Assembly: GCA_040954595.2 (NCBI GenBank) | Contig: CM082596.2 | Location: forward strand, 9,796,001 to 9,860,000 | From: Balanoglossus misakiensis | Lineage: Eukaryota > Hemichordata | DNA: 64,000 bases | Reading direction: 5' to 3' | Part shown: positions 32,652 through 43,249 of the stretch, piece by piece | How the letters are laid out: every line of letters starts with the position of its first letter | Position numbering within the stretch: position 1 is the first letter of the stretch | Translations under genes and position numbers: made by a program | The notes under the pieces: model-generated | What the model was told of the DNA's origin: nothing | Databases searched by the model: none | The model's input: the letters and a program-made list of their open reading frames with translations, nothing else

Positions 32652-32869
32652 CTGTGGAGAGGTGAACACATAGTTGAATTTGTAATAATTGTTATCACAA
32701 ACGAAATGGCTTTACGTTTAATATCTCCATTTTCAAAGCTGCATAAGAGAAAAAAAATAGTCAATGCATAAAACTGAACATGAAACAGAAACTCGTAACC
32801 ACAGATACCTGACCAAAAGTGAAAACTTAACATTGCGATTGAGAAAACATAAAATGTGTGTGATTTTAC

Positions 32870-32962
32870 CTTTATCTGCAAGTTCAGGGTGCCAGGTTAC
32901 GTTCATGTTTCGTTGTGTCCCCGTGGTTACTCGTTTCATCTCTCGGCCTATTGCCTTGGTAA
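32870..32962 (-). CDS. Transposase exon (KAIGREMKRV to WHPELADK)
   Basis: 93 nt, phase 1 to 1, acceptor TTTTACAG, donor GTAAAA. It links the D-x-WH motif to the next exon in frame. Confidence 0.75.
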
Positions 32963-33223
32963 CTGTAAAATAAAAACAAGCATTGATGTTACAGCTCCTC
33001 GCCTACGTGTACACGATGAAACAGAATCAATTAATGGTGCCTGGATTGATGCAACTCTGCCTTGAAAACAAACCTGAATACACATATTCACTTTCAAATT
33101 ATAAGTTTACAGATGATCAAAAGTCGTCAGCTAAAAATGTATGTGACGTCCTTATGTACATGTACTAAATTGGAGTGTTTTTGCTGCTACACCTTCCTCT
33201 GTCAAGTAAGAATGAAGCCTTAC

Positions 33224-33325
33224 CATGCCATGTGTCGTTGCTGCTGATGGTATCTGGCCTTTCCTCTCGCAGGAATTTGTTTACAGACGCGTTGTTGTCG
33301 TGGCCATGAACTAAAATTGGAACCC
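33224..33325 (-). CDS. Transposase exon with GHDNN and NDTWH
   Basis: 102 nt, phase 1 to 1, acceptor ATTTACAG, donor GTAAGG. It contains the two catalytic-type Asp motifs VHGHDNNASVN and SSNDTWHG. Confidence 0.8.
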
Positions 33326-33499
33326 CTGTAAATGTAATCATTTGCAATAGCCGGTTGTCAGTGTGACATATTTTCTTGCATAGAATTATAATTATCGTTT
33401 TATATGTGGTCCATGTACATGCCTCAAGTTTTGTAAAAACATTTAGCAAGGATTTTACTGATACTGATGGGAAAGCACCGTGTTAATACTATGTTTTAC

Positions 33500-33609
33500 C
33501 TTTTTCATCAGCCCAGTTATAAAATCGCCTGATCCCAACCATCTCGTGTCTTTGGGAACACGGGTCATCGTGCTTCCTGACCAACTTCTTATGGATGCAC
33601 TTATGGGTT
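33500..33609 (-). CDS. Transposase exon (THKCIHKK to NWADEK)
   Basis: 110 nt, acceptor TTTTAG, donor GTAAAA. Frame continuity is kept with both neighbours when joined directly to 33865-33977 (reading LGDITHK across the junction). Confidence 0.75.
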
Positions 33610-33864
33610 CTAAAACAAAGAAAAATAGTTACAAATAAAGTTATTCGAATTTAATCCAAAATTGCCATATATTACAATAACAGTATACGTCAAAGCATGT
33701 GGCATGTCAGTTCGGAGAAGTGTGTTGATGCCAAACACAATACTCACTGTCGACAGAAATAGCGATGCGATTGAGTGCGTGTAAGGGTAACACATTACCA
33801 TACATATAACCATCATTGCCATAGAGATGAAAAATGTTATTTCTAACGAAAAGTTGTTACATAC

Positions 33865-33977
33865 ATGTCACCAAGTACAACTATGTCAGAGTTTTGTGCA
33901 TTCTTTCATGTACCGTGTCATGCATCGCTCATATTTTCAATCCCCAGCTTAATGGTGCGGTCTTCCGATGCGATTTC
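33865..33977 (-). pseudogene. Transposase exon with two nonsense codons
   Basis: 113 nt, acceptor ATTTCAG, donor GTATGT. TGA occurs at 33918-33920 and 33906-33908 within the segment MSDA-HGT-KNAQNSDIVVLG, where related proteins have Arg at both sites (CGA codons). The exon otherwise reads intact. Confidence 0.75.
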
Positions 33978-34097
33978 CTGAAATTGGATTCAAAAACAAA
34001 ATGTATTAGGCCTATATGAACACACGGATAAAATGTGGCATGATAAAAATATCAAATAACATTTATTTAGTTGTTTTTGGGTGGTGAAATGTCATAC

Positions 34098-34165
34098 CTC
34101 GTTTAATGCATCATCCCTGGATTTGACCGCTTCATTGTGGACAGTTTGTCGGTACTTCTCAAAAA
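34098..34165 (-). CDS. Transposase exon (FEKYRQTVHNEAVKS)
   Basis: 68 nt, phase 1 to 0, acceptor TATTCAG, donor GTATGA. It completes a Phe codon started by the exon at 40390-40493, on the other side of the inserted transposon. This shows the two halves were once contiguous across a single intron. Confidence 0.75.
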
Positions 34166-36259
34166 CTGAATAAAAAAAAAAGACAGACGAGAAATGGGCC
34201 GCCGCAAGGGAAAAGGGCCCTTATGCATGGATTTTTCGATTTTTATTTTTTGTCGTTTTTTGATAGTACCTGTGCTCCTCTTTTCATATGTGTGCCGCTC
34301 ACTATGAACTTACACCTGGAAATGGCATTTGTGGCCCATTGAATGTGACATATGACCTTTGACCTCAGCCCACAAATAAAATTCACTGTTTTTGTTTCAC
34401 AATAAAGAGGTTTAAAAACCAAACATCTTTTCCCAACTACATGGAAGATCTGTATCCATTTATACCGTAGGTACTGACTAAATCAACTTTTTAGGGGGAG
34501 AGGGGGTGTCTGTCATTCCATTATATCATAGGGGTGGAAAGCACACAAGATGATGCTAGTTCTATTTAAAAATACATTTTATTAGACACCACAAGTGCCA
34601 AAACTCTACACATCACATCCTCCGAAAATATGAATATTTACATGACATTATTGACATAACTGTTGCCATGGCTACCAGCAGTCTCCATCTAAACTGTTGC
34701 CATGGCTACCTGTAGTGTCAGAACTCCAACCATTACATCACTGATATTGCTACATACAATTCTAACTATCATTTTTTTCAGATAACATTTAAATATTTAC
34801 AAGTTTGCATTTATTTTCAGTACTACATACATGCAAGAGTATTCAGTGGGTTTTTGGATTTACTCTTCAGGGCAAAATGCATGTCTAAATGGCTGTCTGA
34901 CAAATGGAACAATTTCCTTCTGTAACTCTCTCCATCTGGCTAAACTCATTCCTCCAGCAGGCAATACAGAGGGTTTTATATGTGGTGATGGAGGCCAAGT
35001 AGCATTTCTTTTGAGCAGATCTATACGGATTTCATCATCTGTGACTAATTTTCTAACATATACAGCACCAGGATCATTCTTGGTGAATCTAAAATGATGA
35101 TAAACACGAATTCCCTTCAATGGTTTGAGAAATGAAGAAAAAAATGAATCCCACTCAAACCATTGAAAGTTGGGATCAGAATTCCGACTGCCATAACATT
35201 TCACATTGTTTATTCGTGAACTTTTTGACACAATGTCTGCCAGCTGCTGAACTGTGTCAACATCACTTCTACGATACACTTGCCGAATCTTACCGAAACA
35301 AGCATCACAAATGCACTTTGTATGACCTGGTTCCAAGAAATGATAATTAATTTCGTCATGTTAACCAGTACTGGTACGGTAACAAAAATAATGAATGACA
35401 GTTTTGTTTTTATTCTGACCTCCACAGTTGTCAGCATGGCAATGACAACTCTTTTCACCCAATCCATGCTCCTCAAAATAATTGTGAAGCATGCTAACTA
35501 CATTATTGGCACCATGGCACTTTCTGTTATCAATGCCAATGGTCTCAGACTCATCAAACAGATAATTCATTTGAGATTGTTGACTATCATTACATATACC
35601 AAAGCAATTTACACGTAGTGGATTCAGAAAATACAGTGGACTAACTTGACGAGACTGATGGGGCAGCAGAAAACTCTGTGCAAAATCAAATGTATAATGA
35701 ACATTATGTAAATCATAAGAGCAAGGACTACATGGGGGCTGAACTTCAATGTCTCTGAGTTCATCCTGTGCCTTTCTAATGCACAAGTTCAGAAATTCTC
35801 TTTCATTTTGTGATTTCAAAATGTGTCCTGAGAATGCAATACTAGAGTTCAGTTTGTCTTCTTCTGTTGAGGCAAACTGAATTTCATTCCGGAAGTGTTC
35901 ACATTTGGCACACACATCTGTACGAGGTTCCATTCGCTGAATGTGTGGTACACACAATTTCCAGATATTTCGGAAAGTTGTCTCCCCCACAGGCTGCTTG
36001 GTTGGCTGACAAACATTACAGGCCTCCACATACTTCTTATACATATCAGCCTTGGTGTCACAGGATGGAAGATAAATTGGAGGCCTTCCATCTCTACCAC
36101 AAGGAGCAGCTGGCATAGGCAGACCATTGTCATCTGCATATCTGACCAGGAACTGAACAGCATCTTGCACTGTCTGTTTGGAAAAAAGAATAGTTAAGTC
36201 ACTCAAAATAAATTAGTGAACACTGAGAACACATATACAGGTTAGATAGCAAACCACCT

Positions 36260-36515
36260 AAAGGGACAAAGTCTCTCTCTCACTGCCCTTTTTTCCATTA
36301 ATTATGTTTGATACAAGACACCATTTGTTATTCTACGTGTGGATATAGGGAATCAATGTTGACCAAACACAACTTCCATCCCACTTGAAGATGCGAGAGT
36401 GAAAAACTGGCCGAAATGAATAATCGGTCTCTACCATTTATTCATTTTGACAAGATTTTTATTCTCATCCTGCAAAGTGGATGTTGTGTGTGGTCGAGCA
36501 CTGATTCAATGTCGG
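36260..36515. mobile_element. Copy of fold-back repeat family A, right arm truncated
   Basis: The left arm AAGGGACAAAGTCTCTCTCT to CTTCCATCCCACTTG and the centre CGGTCTCTACCATTTATTCA match 51041-51385; the right arm stops near TGGTCGAGCACTGATTCA. It is inserted in an intron of the GQNKN-family gene. Confidence 0.65.
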
Positions 36516-36654
36516 AGGGTCCATGTGAAAGTCTCAGTGTCAATTGGGCATGCTCCAAACTGTGGGTGAAAAATACTACTTCAAGATGGCCAGCATATGA
36601 AGCAGCTGTCAGGAGGAGGAGACAAGATATTGAGGGGCCCAGATACAGTATTAC

Positions 36655-36820
36655 TGTATACACATGATGACTGACTGTGACAATGAGGGCAACAGTGTAT
36701 TTTTGATGACCTTGGGACTGAGGGCATAGGGAAAACAAGACTGTTTTAGTTGTGACTAGCAGTCCCGAGGTCATCAAAAATACACCGTTGCCCGAATATG
36801 TCAGTCATCATGTGTTTTAT
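36655..36820. mobile_element. Palindromic hairpin element (locus 2)
   Basis: Left arm ACACATGATGACTGACTGTG to GGTCATC-like stem and right arm GTCATCAAAAATACACCGTT to CAGTCATCATGTGTT pair over about 60 bp, around a short loop near 36740. It abuts a TIR element at 36818-36974. Confidence 0.7.
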
Positions 36821-36974
36821 AACACACCAAACATGACACACACCACATCCAGGCAACAGTACCAGGCAGAAACCGATCGAAATCATGCCCTAGGGAACAG
36901 TTCGAAATGACTAAGGTCACGTGACGGCGTATTGACGAATCACGATCGAGTGTTCGCTGCATGGTGTGTTATAA
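36818..36974. mobile_element. Short TIR element adjoining hairpin (locus 2)
   Basis: TTATAACACACCA at 36818-36830 recurs inverted at 36962-36974. The interior holds GGTCACGTGACGGCGTATTG and CGAATCACG, wording shared with locus 3. Confidence 0.6.
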
Positions 36975-37221
36975 TAAATCCTGACGCCTTTGTTACGACT
37001 CAAGGCAACAATAAACCGAACCCTGTCTAATCTGGAAACCTGTCTGTACTGAGCACCTATTCCTGTCCCTTTGACATAAAAGCACATGTTTGCGTGATAA
37101 TAATAAACCATAAATATGAAATTTATTACCAAGTATAAGTACACTCTTATACACATTTACATGGTATAAGAATATACTTCTTAAAGATATTTGTTATGGC
37201 ATGCAGAAATGTAATACTTAC

Positions 37222-37328
37222 TTCAAATGAATAGGCATTGGCTGGTCGTTTTCCTCGACGACCATGATCTCTGGGTACCACACCATGGATTTTGTAGTGG
37301 GCCTTTAAATTCTTGAACCTTTTCTCCC
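37222..37328 (-). CDS. Exon 2 of GQNKN-family gene
   Basis: 107 nt, phase 1 to 0, acceptor TTATAG, donor GTAAGT. It is basic (KRFKNLKAHYKIHG, GRRGKRPAN), consistent with the end of a helix-turn-helix-like DNA-binding region. Confidence 0.75.
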
Positions 37329-37775
37329 CTATAATTAGAGTTATAGGATGATAATACTAACTAATACTATCCCAAGATTATGTCAAAACAATGACTTCTC
37401 TGTAGTTTAAATCTTCTCAAAATCGTTTGATACACATTTAAAAAGAAATTACTGTAAAGTTGTGTCTTCTCTTAAAAAATCAACATCAAGATTGTGGGGG
37501 CCAGGACACTTAGAAAACTCTTTGAGAAAAATCCCCAAGTAAACAAAGGTCATGTGAGGGAGGAAAAAGATGACATCATCATCCTTTATTGACTGTCACT
37601 GCTGCACTACGTTAAACTACGTGATGTGGGGAATCTATTAAAAATCAACAATCGGATGCAATAATTCACCTAACAATCCACATTTCGAGTACTCATGCTC
37701 GCACAGGGTGTGATGAGGATATCACGACGTGTAAATAAATCATTGGTGCCAACGTAAAAATACCCTGCCACTCAC

Positions 37776-38346
37776 CCAAGTTGTGAATGTAACGCCAAAC
37801 TTTTTCACACACGCGTTGACCATCAAAGACGTAATCAAAGGACTGTCGCGCACGTTTACCACCACGGACAGGTTCTCCATGAACCTCACACTGTTCTAAC
37901 TTTGCAAGGATGAGAACATCAAGATGGTCTTTCTGGAATTCTGACATGTTCAAACGGTATTCCCACACCCTGTCCACAGCATAGTTCGAGTAGCACTGGT
38001 GTTTACAAACACACCCAGTCCGCATTACGGCCTCCACCGATGGCTTATCCAAGGCGTCACAGTCATTTCCTTCTTCGCGATCTTCTTGACCCATCTCTGG
38101 GTGTAACTGAGAGTACAGTCTCGCCAATTCGACTGGCTCTGCTTCAGGTACTGGCTCGTCTTCATCGCTATCGTCGTCGTCTCCCTGGTGGCAGTGATCG
38201 CGTACACTATCGGCTGAAACAGAACACTGGGAATTCTCCCTAGATTGCGGCGGACTAAATGTTTCGACCAACTCGTCGTGGCGTTCTTCGAGCAAAGTCC
38301 GCAGCTCGGCATTTAATTGCGGGTCGAGAGGTACCGAGAATGCCAT
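37776..38346 (-). CDS. Exon 1 of GQNKN-family gene
   Basis: 571 nt from ATG to donor GTGAGT, ending phase 1. It has an acidic low-complexity segment (GDDDDSDEDEPVPEAEP), then a Cys pair and a basic stretch (GGKRARQSFDYVF), which suggests DNA binding. Confidence 0.75.
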
Positions 38347-38500
38347 GATTTTACGCAACGGGAAACATCAGTAGCACAGCGATTTCTGACTCTGACCTCC
38401 TTAGCGCTGAGGTCACGTGTATATGAACTGAGCAAAATGGCGGGAATAAAATTAGATACAATGTAAACGCTCTACGTGAGAAGTGTTTTTTGAGCTATAG

Positions 38501-39893
38501 ACAGCCAGAACGCAACGCCTTCATTAACATATGCAAATGCGGAATCTGATTCGAAAAACGAGACCGTTGCACTGAGCCCCGAAAAGGGTGTCTGAATTGG
38601 GTCATTTTTTTCCCCAACTTTGGTCATCAACCGCTACTAATGGCGATCGTTCTGAGTATTTTTGTTGGATTTATTTGATAGTACGTATATCGAACTATAT
38701 CTCAAGGAGTATTTTTGATGATTAATGCAGTAGTTTCAGAGAAATAACGAAAAGTACAGAGTAATGAAAATTCACGTTTTGGAAACATGCCTCGCTAAAT
38801 TCTTGAACGGACTGTTACACCAACTTGTTGTATAAATCCAATGACATATTTATAAAATATAGGCATTGGTCCTTCTTACTGTGAAGTTTGTATACTTTCC
38901 GGGGCATATTAACGAAGTTATAACGGTTTTAATTTGTTTACTTTTTGCTGTGACGAGATCATTTTCAGTGGGAAATGGCGGGAGTTTACAGCGTAACCCA
39001 TTGTCGAGCGTTCAGTGCAGAATGTGTGTATATTGTTTACGTCCCACATGTACATGTAGTGTTGATAAATGCACATGTTGGAAATGAGTTCATTGTATAC
39101 CTTTTATTCTTGAAAATTATCGATGATCATCGAGATCTGCCTAAACTACGTTAGCACTGGCGGCTGCGTGTATGAATTGCAGGGTTGTGTGCTTACGGCG
39201 CGGCGTAACCCTGCGATGCCTCCACACCACAGCTTTTGGAAGAATAAAATACAGATTTCGTCGAATGTGGTGTTTCACAAAAAGAAAAACATTATTGAGC
39301 GACAACACAAACGTTTGTAAAAAATCAGTCCGGTTCTTTCAACTCCACAATCGCGTTAAACAGAGACTGCAAACAGCGACTAGGATAATTGCGTATTTAC
39401 TAGTGTTTACATCAGCGGCCGGGAAACCTCGGGTCACGTAGGTCATGTGTCGACTTCCGGGTAAAATCACCCGTTTTTTAGCGAAAATTCTTGAACTGAC
39501 CGTTACACTTGTATCTTTACCAAATTTTTTTACACGGTCATTTAAAGTGTAGAAAAACCCACATAACCCTGAAATATGTAAACTTTCCGGGGCATATTAT
39601 GGATACTGGAAGCGAAAAACTGGACCATATTTTCGACCGCTAGAGTAACCTTCGGAAAATCGCCATAATATCAATATTTCAGTAAATAATTCTAAAATCC
39701 ATTTGGATGGCACGAAAGAAGACATGTCAGGAGAGGTTTTCGCTTTTACATGATTTAAAATAATGCACTCTAGCGAAAGTTACGGCAAGTTGAAAATGCC
39801 TCAAAAAACGGTCTGTGAGCGGCCATTCAAAATGTAACGGTCCTGATCTGGATAGGCGATAATATGCTAATGAGGGTGTTGCGTTCTGGCTGT
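38501..39893. mobile_element. Nested 1.4-kb inverted-repeat element
   Basis: ACAGCCAGAACGCAAC begins a 32-bp sequence at 38501-38532 that recurs inverted at 39862-39893 with three mismatches. The inside has duplicated phrases (CTTTCCGGGGCATATTA near 38895 and 39585; CTTGAAC-GAC-GTTACAC near 38800 and 39490). No transposase is present, so it is a non-autonomous element nested in the 34196-40130 transposon, or subterminal structure of that transposon. Confidence 0.6.
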
Positions 39894-40389
39894 AGAAATC
39901 GAATTCAGTGAAGAAATGACATAAATGTTCTGTGTTTCGTGATATACTTTGAATATCTTTTGTCATTTTCTCGAAAAAAGTTGGGCAATATACTGAACAA
40001 ATCCATTTTCCTCCAGCGTGCAGGCGAATATTTGCATGTGAAAAGCACACATAGAACGTCACCTATTCAAATGCAAATTACTAAAAATGACGTACACTTG
40101 CATAAGGGCCCTTTTCCCTTGCGGCGACCCAAATATTAGTGATGATTTGCCTACTTTATATGCCAGCACAGTCATGGGGTGACTGTGATGATGGTCGACA
40201 GTTAATACATTTGGAAAAAAAATTGTCTTGACATGTCTTTATATGCTGCAGTCATGTCTGTAACTCCATGGTCATACAATATATTGAAACAGTCTGAGAA
40301 TCAATGTAAGTTGACCACACTAAAAGTAGGACTGATCACAAATAAATATAAAACTAGATAGTTTCAGCTATAAGAAAGTGTAAGCTTAC

Positions 40390-40493
40390 ATTTCGTTCTA
40401 TACTTGTCCTTCAACGACCCCATATTTGCACTGCTGGTTACAGTGTCATAAGTCCGCGTCCGTACGCCAGCTGACAACAACCCGTGTAACAAT
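40390..40493 (-). CDS. Exon 2 of Kolobok/MULE-like transposase
   Basis: 104 nt, phase 2 to 1, acceptor CCAACAG, donor GTAAGC. It encodes LLHGLLSAGVRTRTYDTVTS, the common transposase phrase in which a catalytic domain starts after a short helix. Confidence 0.75.
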
Positions 40494-40624
40494 CTGTTGG
40501 ATAATGTTCATAGCATTTCAAAGTTACGACGCGAGAGCATAATACATTGACGTATTCTTGGTAAATAAAAGATGACAAAACAATATAAGTCCGTATCATA
40601 CAATGTCACTGTATTTACACTTAC

Positions 40625-41156
40625 CTGTAGTTGACGAGTAGTCTCCCGTTCGGTAAATACGGCGAAGAATTCCAATTGAATCCGTGATCTTCCTCGCACT
40701 TGAAACTGACCCTCCCCGCGTGGCCCATCATAGTCGTGCGCTTTGAGGCAAGAGTTCCTCGACATGCTCCGGAGTGTGATTCGACAGTTTTTACGAGGTT
40801 CTGGACAGAGAGGGTCGTTGTCAAATACATCTGGTCCGTTCTATTGGACACCTCTGGTACACTGGTTCGTGGAAAGCACCTTCTTCTGGTTCGTCACGCA
40901 TACCACCATTGCCGTTCGTTTCGTGACTCGTCAGGAAGAAATCAAGTACCGTTGATAACACGTCAAAATTTGTTGCCCTACCCTCCTTCATCAGAGTTCG
41001 AAGCTTTGAAATTTTACGTTGAATTGCTGTCTTATCTTCAGTAGTTGGGGCAACAAAATCAACATTTCCGCGGACAGTGTTATCCCGCACCCGACGTATG
41101 TGACGATCCCTGATTGCTTCCCTAGTCATGAAAGGACAAATCTCTGAACCCGGCAT
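40625..41156 (-). pseudogene. Exon 1 of Kolobok/MULE-like transposase, frame-broken
   Basis: It opens with ATG at 41154-41156 (MPGSEICPFMTREAIRDRHI) and is open to near 40850 in one frame. The frame that fits exon 2 is a different one, open from about 40880 to 40625 (TTLSVQNLVKTVESHSG to YLPNGRLLVNY). The switch lies between about 40840 and 40880 and is read as an indel lesion. Donor is GTAAGT. Confidence 0.7.
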
Positions 41157-41413
41157 GTTTAAAAAAAACTCGAAAAATTAAAAAAAATGTTGACTGAAAA
41201 TCTAAAAATATATCAAATTGTAAATAAAGAAAAACTGCAAATGTTTAGTTTTTTTAATTTTTTATTGGTATTTTAAAAATGTTTTCCTGTTTTTTTGGTT
41301 ACTTTTTCATGAATATGCGAATTAGATATTACATATTCATGAGCACACACGCATTGCCGAGCTTAGGTGGTTTCCAAGGCTTCAGCCTCGTGGTTGCGTG
41401 GTTTCATGTGTGC

Positions 41414-42146
41414 ATGGAGGTACTAGAGAGAAGGAGCGAGGACGGATTTTAAGCGGATTAACTCCCTTTCTTCTGAAGTGTGATAAGCTTCTTAAGTCTT
41501 TGTGTTTTTGTGTTGAAAGCGTCCTTTGAACCCACTGTGCGTTACCGCCGATTTTACAGTTAGGTTTGCAAGATCTACGGGGTAATATTTCTATGATATT
41601 AAAAACACAATGCGCACATCGCGGACGAGCGTACTACATATGCGTGGTGACTTTTATTTACATCTAGGGGTGAAGTTTACGCATCACCACTACCGGAAAC
41701 GTGTCAGGCGGACGTCTTGGAAGACTTGTGGCGTTATTTTTCTTCTTTGTACAACCAAAAAGCATGATTTTGAAATGTATATTATGAGTTTTTCGCAAAC
41801 TTCCGCAAAAAACAATAAGTTCTTAGGTTTTCTTTGAAAACCAATCTTCCCGATGCAAGTATTTTTGTTCGCGTGGGATGGTGTGGGATGCCCGATAGTC
41901 ACCATTGTAATTGCTAGTGCAGAGACTTTCGGCACAGCAGTTTGGTCTGGTTGAATATGCTAAATGTAAATCATGGAGACACGCCGCCAGCTATAATTTG
42001 TTTATCTACGCAAGCGCACAGCCTTTATGAACGCCTATCAGGTGATAAAAGGATGAGATCCTAATGATATCTGCAAACAGATTAAGACGCACATGGGGTT
42101 TATAGGAAACAATAGCGTCCTCGCTCCTTCTATCTAGTACCTCCAT
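41414..42146. mobile_element. 733-bp TIR element without transposase
   Basis: ATGGAGGTACTAGA begins a 31-bp TIR (41414-41444) that recurs inverted at 42116-42146 with one mismatch. The interior has no recognisable protein. It sits immediately beside the element at 42150-42843. No clear target duplication is seen. Confidence 0.75.
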
Positions 42147-42149
42147 AGT

Positions 42150-42843
42150 CTTGTTCTCACTAAAAGTTTTGACACCGGTGTAATGCCAGTGTTTACTCTC
42201 TGCAAACACAGGGGATTAGTCCACAGAATCTCCGTGCGTCCACACACTAAACGTTTGGCCACTGTTTTGAAATAAACATCGTCTAAATGGCCATGTTTAG
42301 CAACACGGCAACTAACAAAATTGAGGACGTCGAGGACATTACAGCAACATGTTGCAGTTTCTATACCTGCATATGCGTTCTAGACGACTTTGTGACAGTT
42401 TTGATAATGTTTAGAAGTAAATGAATGTTAATCCATAAATGGAAAATGCCTCAGCTTTTCGGTGATCGAGAGAACCTTCCGAAAGTTGGTAGCAGACAGA
42501 AGTGTTGCAGACCATGCAAACTGCGAATGGTTTGAAAACCACTCACGTCCAGTGTGATTGACTTAACAATGGAAACTGACCAAAGACAATGGGCTATACC
42601 TAATAAACATACCCAAAAGTCACTGCAGGGTGGCGCTTTTGAACGGTGTTTGTTTATCTTTGCGTTCTCACTGACTATTTGCGTCGGAGCGCTGGCCCAG
42701 CACTGGCCCTGACCCGCCACCCATCGCCGTCGCAAATCAACACCGGCCCAACACCGGTGTAAAGCGTTCTCACTTGTTTTTTTCCGTCGGTGTCAAATCT
42801 ACACCGCTGTAGCACCGGTGTAAACGTGCCAGTGAGAACGCCC
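42150..42843 (-). mobile_element. Non-autonomous TIR element, copy 2 (inverted relative to copy 1)
   Basis: This is the reverse complement of 18198-18890 with scattered differences (for example CACCGGTG palindromes are better preserved here). Both ends keep the GTTCTCACT inverted termini. Finding it at two loci 24 kb apart confirms it is mobile. Confidence 0.8.
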
Positions 42844-42866
42844 TATATGATGTGTGGGCGGGCGTG

Positions 42867-42933
42867 GACCGAAACGGCGAGGTTTTGACGAAAATTCGGC
42901 AAAAAAATGTCAAAAATCTCCCCGTTTCGGTCC
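42867..42933. repeat. Short hairpin
   Basis: GGACCGAAACGG at the left pairs with CCGTTTCGGTCC at the right, with further pairing of GTTTTGAC and GTCAAAAA inside. The function is unknown; it could be the end structure of a small element. Confidence 0.6.
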
Positions 42934-42985
42934 TTAAATGTGCCCAAAGCTCATAACACATTCAGAAAACGACGTTTGCGAGCGA

Positions 42986-43151
42986 ATGGACAGAAGTAAA
43001 ATAGTCTATGGTATTGTATCGCGACAGACATGTGCATCGTGTGGGCGGTACGCGGTACATCCGATTCATGTTGTTTTAGTCGATGCCTTCATTTCCTGCC
43101 AACGTAATCGTCGGTGTAAGACTGCTTTTTACGGTAAACTGTACAATGAAG
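42986..43151 (+). CDS. Putative first exon with Cys pairs (tentative)
   Basis: ATG at 42986 opens 55 codons (MDRSKIVYGIVSRQTCASCG, then CQRNRRCKTAFYGKLYNEG) ending at a strong donor GTAAGT at 43152. Two cysteine pairs could form a zinc ribbon. No following exon was found, and it may be an isolated element remnant. Confidence 0.3.
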
Positions 43152-43249
43152 GTAAGTTCTTATCAGCTATTTTCGGATTGCATGTGATGCGAGTTTCGTT
43201 CGGTACGTGCGATCGATAGTATGGCATGCAGAGGACGGCCTAAGTATAA

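Larger units (their letters stand above)
34860..38346 (-). pseudogene. Transposase-like gene with GQNKN and GHTK motifs, one nonsense codon
   Basis: Exons 37776-38346 (ATG at 38346; acidic N-terminus, then CVCKHQCYSNY), 37222-37328 (basic, HGRRGKRPANAYSFE) and 34860-36173 join in phase. The last exon has a C-x2-C zinc-like pair (CNVCQ, CAKCEHF), YTFDFAQSFLLPHQ, CHCHADNCGGQNKNKTVIHY and FLEPGHTKCICDACFGK. The Asp residues in DFAQS and HADN are candidate DDE catalytic residues. One in-frame TAA at 35361-35363 (in TG-stop-HDEINYHF) interrupts it. Proteins with these GQNKN and GHTK signatures are widespread as uncharacterised genes in marine invertebrates. Here the gene is enclosed by TIRs, which supports a transposase role. 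Confidence 0.8.
34196..40130 (-). mobile_element. Complete 5.9-kb DNA transposon with 32-bp TIRs and AAAT target duplication
   Basis: Both ends carry the inverted sequence GGGYCGCCGCAAGGG, continuing to 32 bp with one mismatch (34196-34227 and 40099-40130). AAAT flanks each side (34192-34195 and 40131-40134). Inside, on the minus strand, is the three-exon gene at 34860-38346. A 4-bp target duplication is a feature of the Sola superfamily, which is a possible but unproven assignment. The element lies in an intron of the older Kolobok/MULE-like transposase gene. Confidence 0.85.
31527..41156 (-). pseudogene. Kolobok/MULE-like DDE transposase gene, 11 exons, decayed and interrupted
   Basis: Exons on the minus strand, with phases that fit: 40625-41156 (ATG at 41156), 40390-40493, then across an inserted transposon 34098-34165, 33865-33977, 33500-33609, 33224-33325, 32870-32962, 32509-32651, 32171-32326, 31785-31883 and a weaker last exon 31527-31715. 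Motifs: NWADEKGVPILVHGHDNNAS and NDTWHGVTKAIGREMKRV (catalytic-type D, then D-x-WH), WHPELADKG, HCYWAM, YKKPENYVD and YVESFNNV. These match a RNase-H-fold cut-and-paste transposase family of Kolobok or MULE type. Lesions are a frame break near 40840-40880 and TGA at 33918-33920 and 33906-33908, both explicable as CGA to TGA CpG decay. Confidence 0.75.

Noticed and set aside
33690-33760. Extra exon of the transposase gene (TGAGTATTGTGTTTGG region, minus strand)
   Set aside because: It has plausible splice sites but breaks the phase. Joining 33865-33977 directly to 33500-33609 gives the conserved LGDITHK reading.
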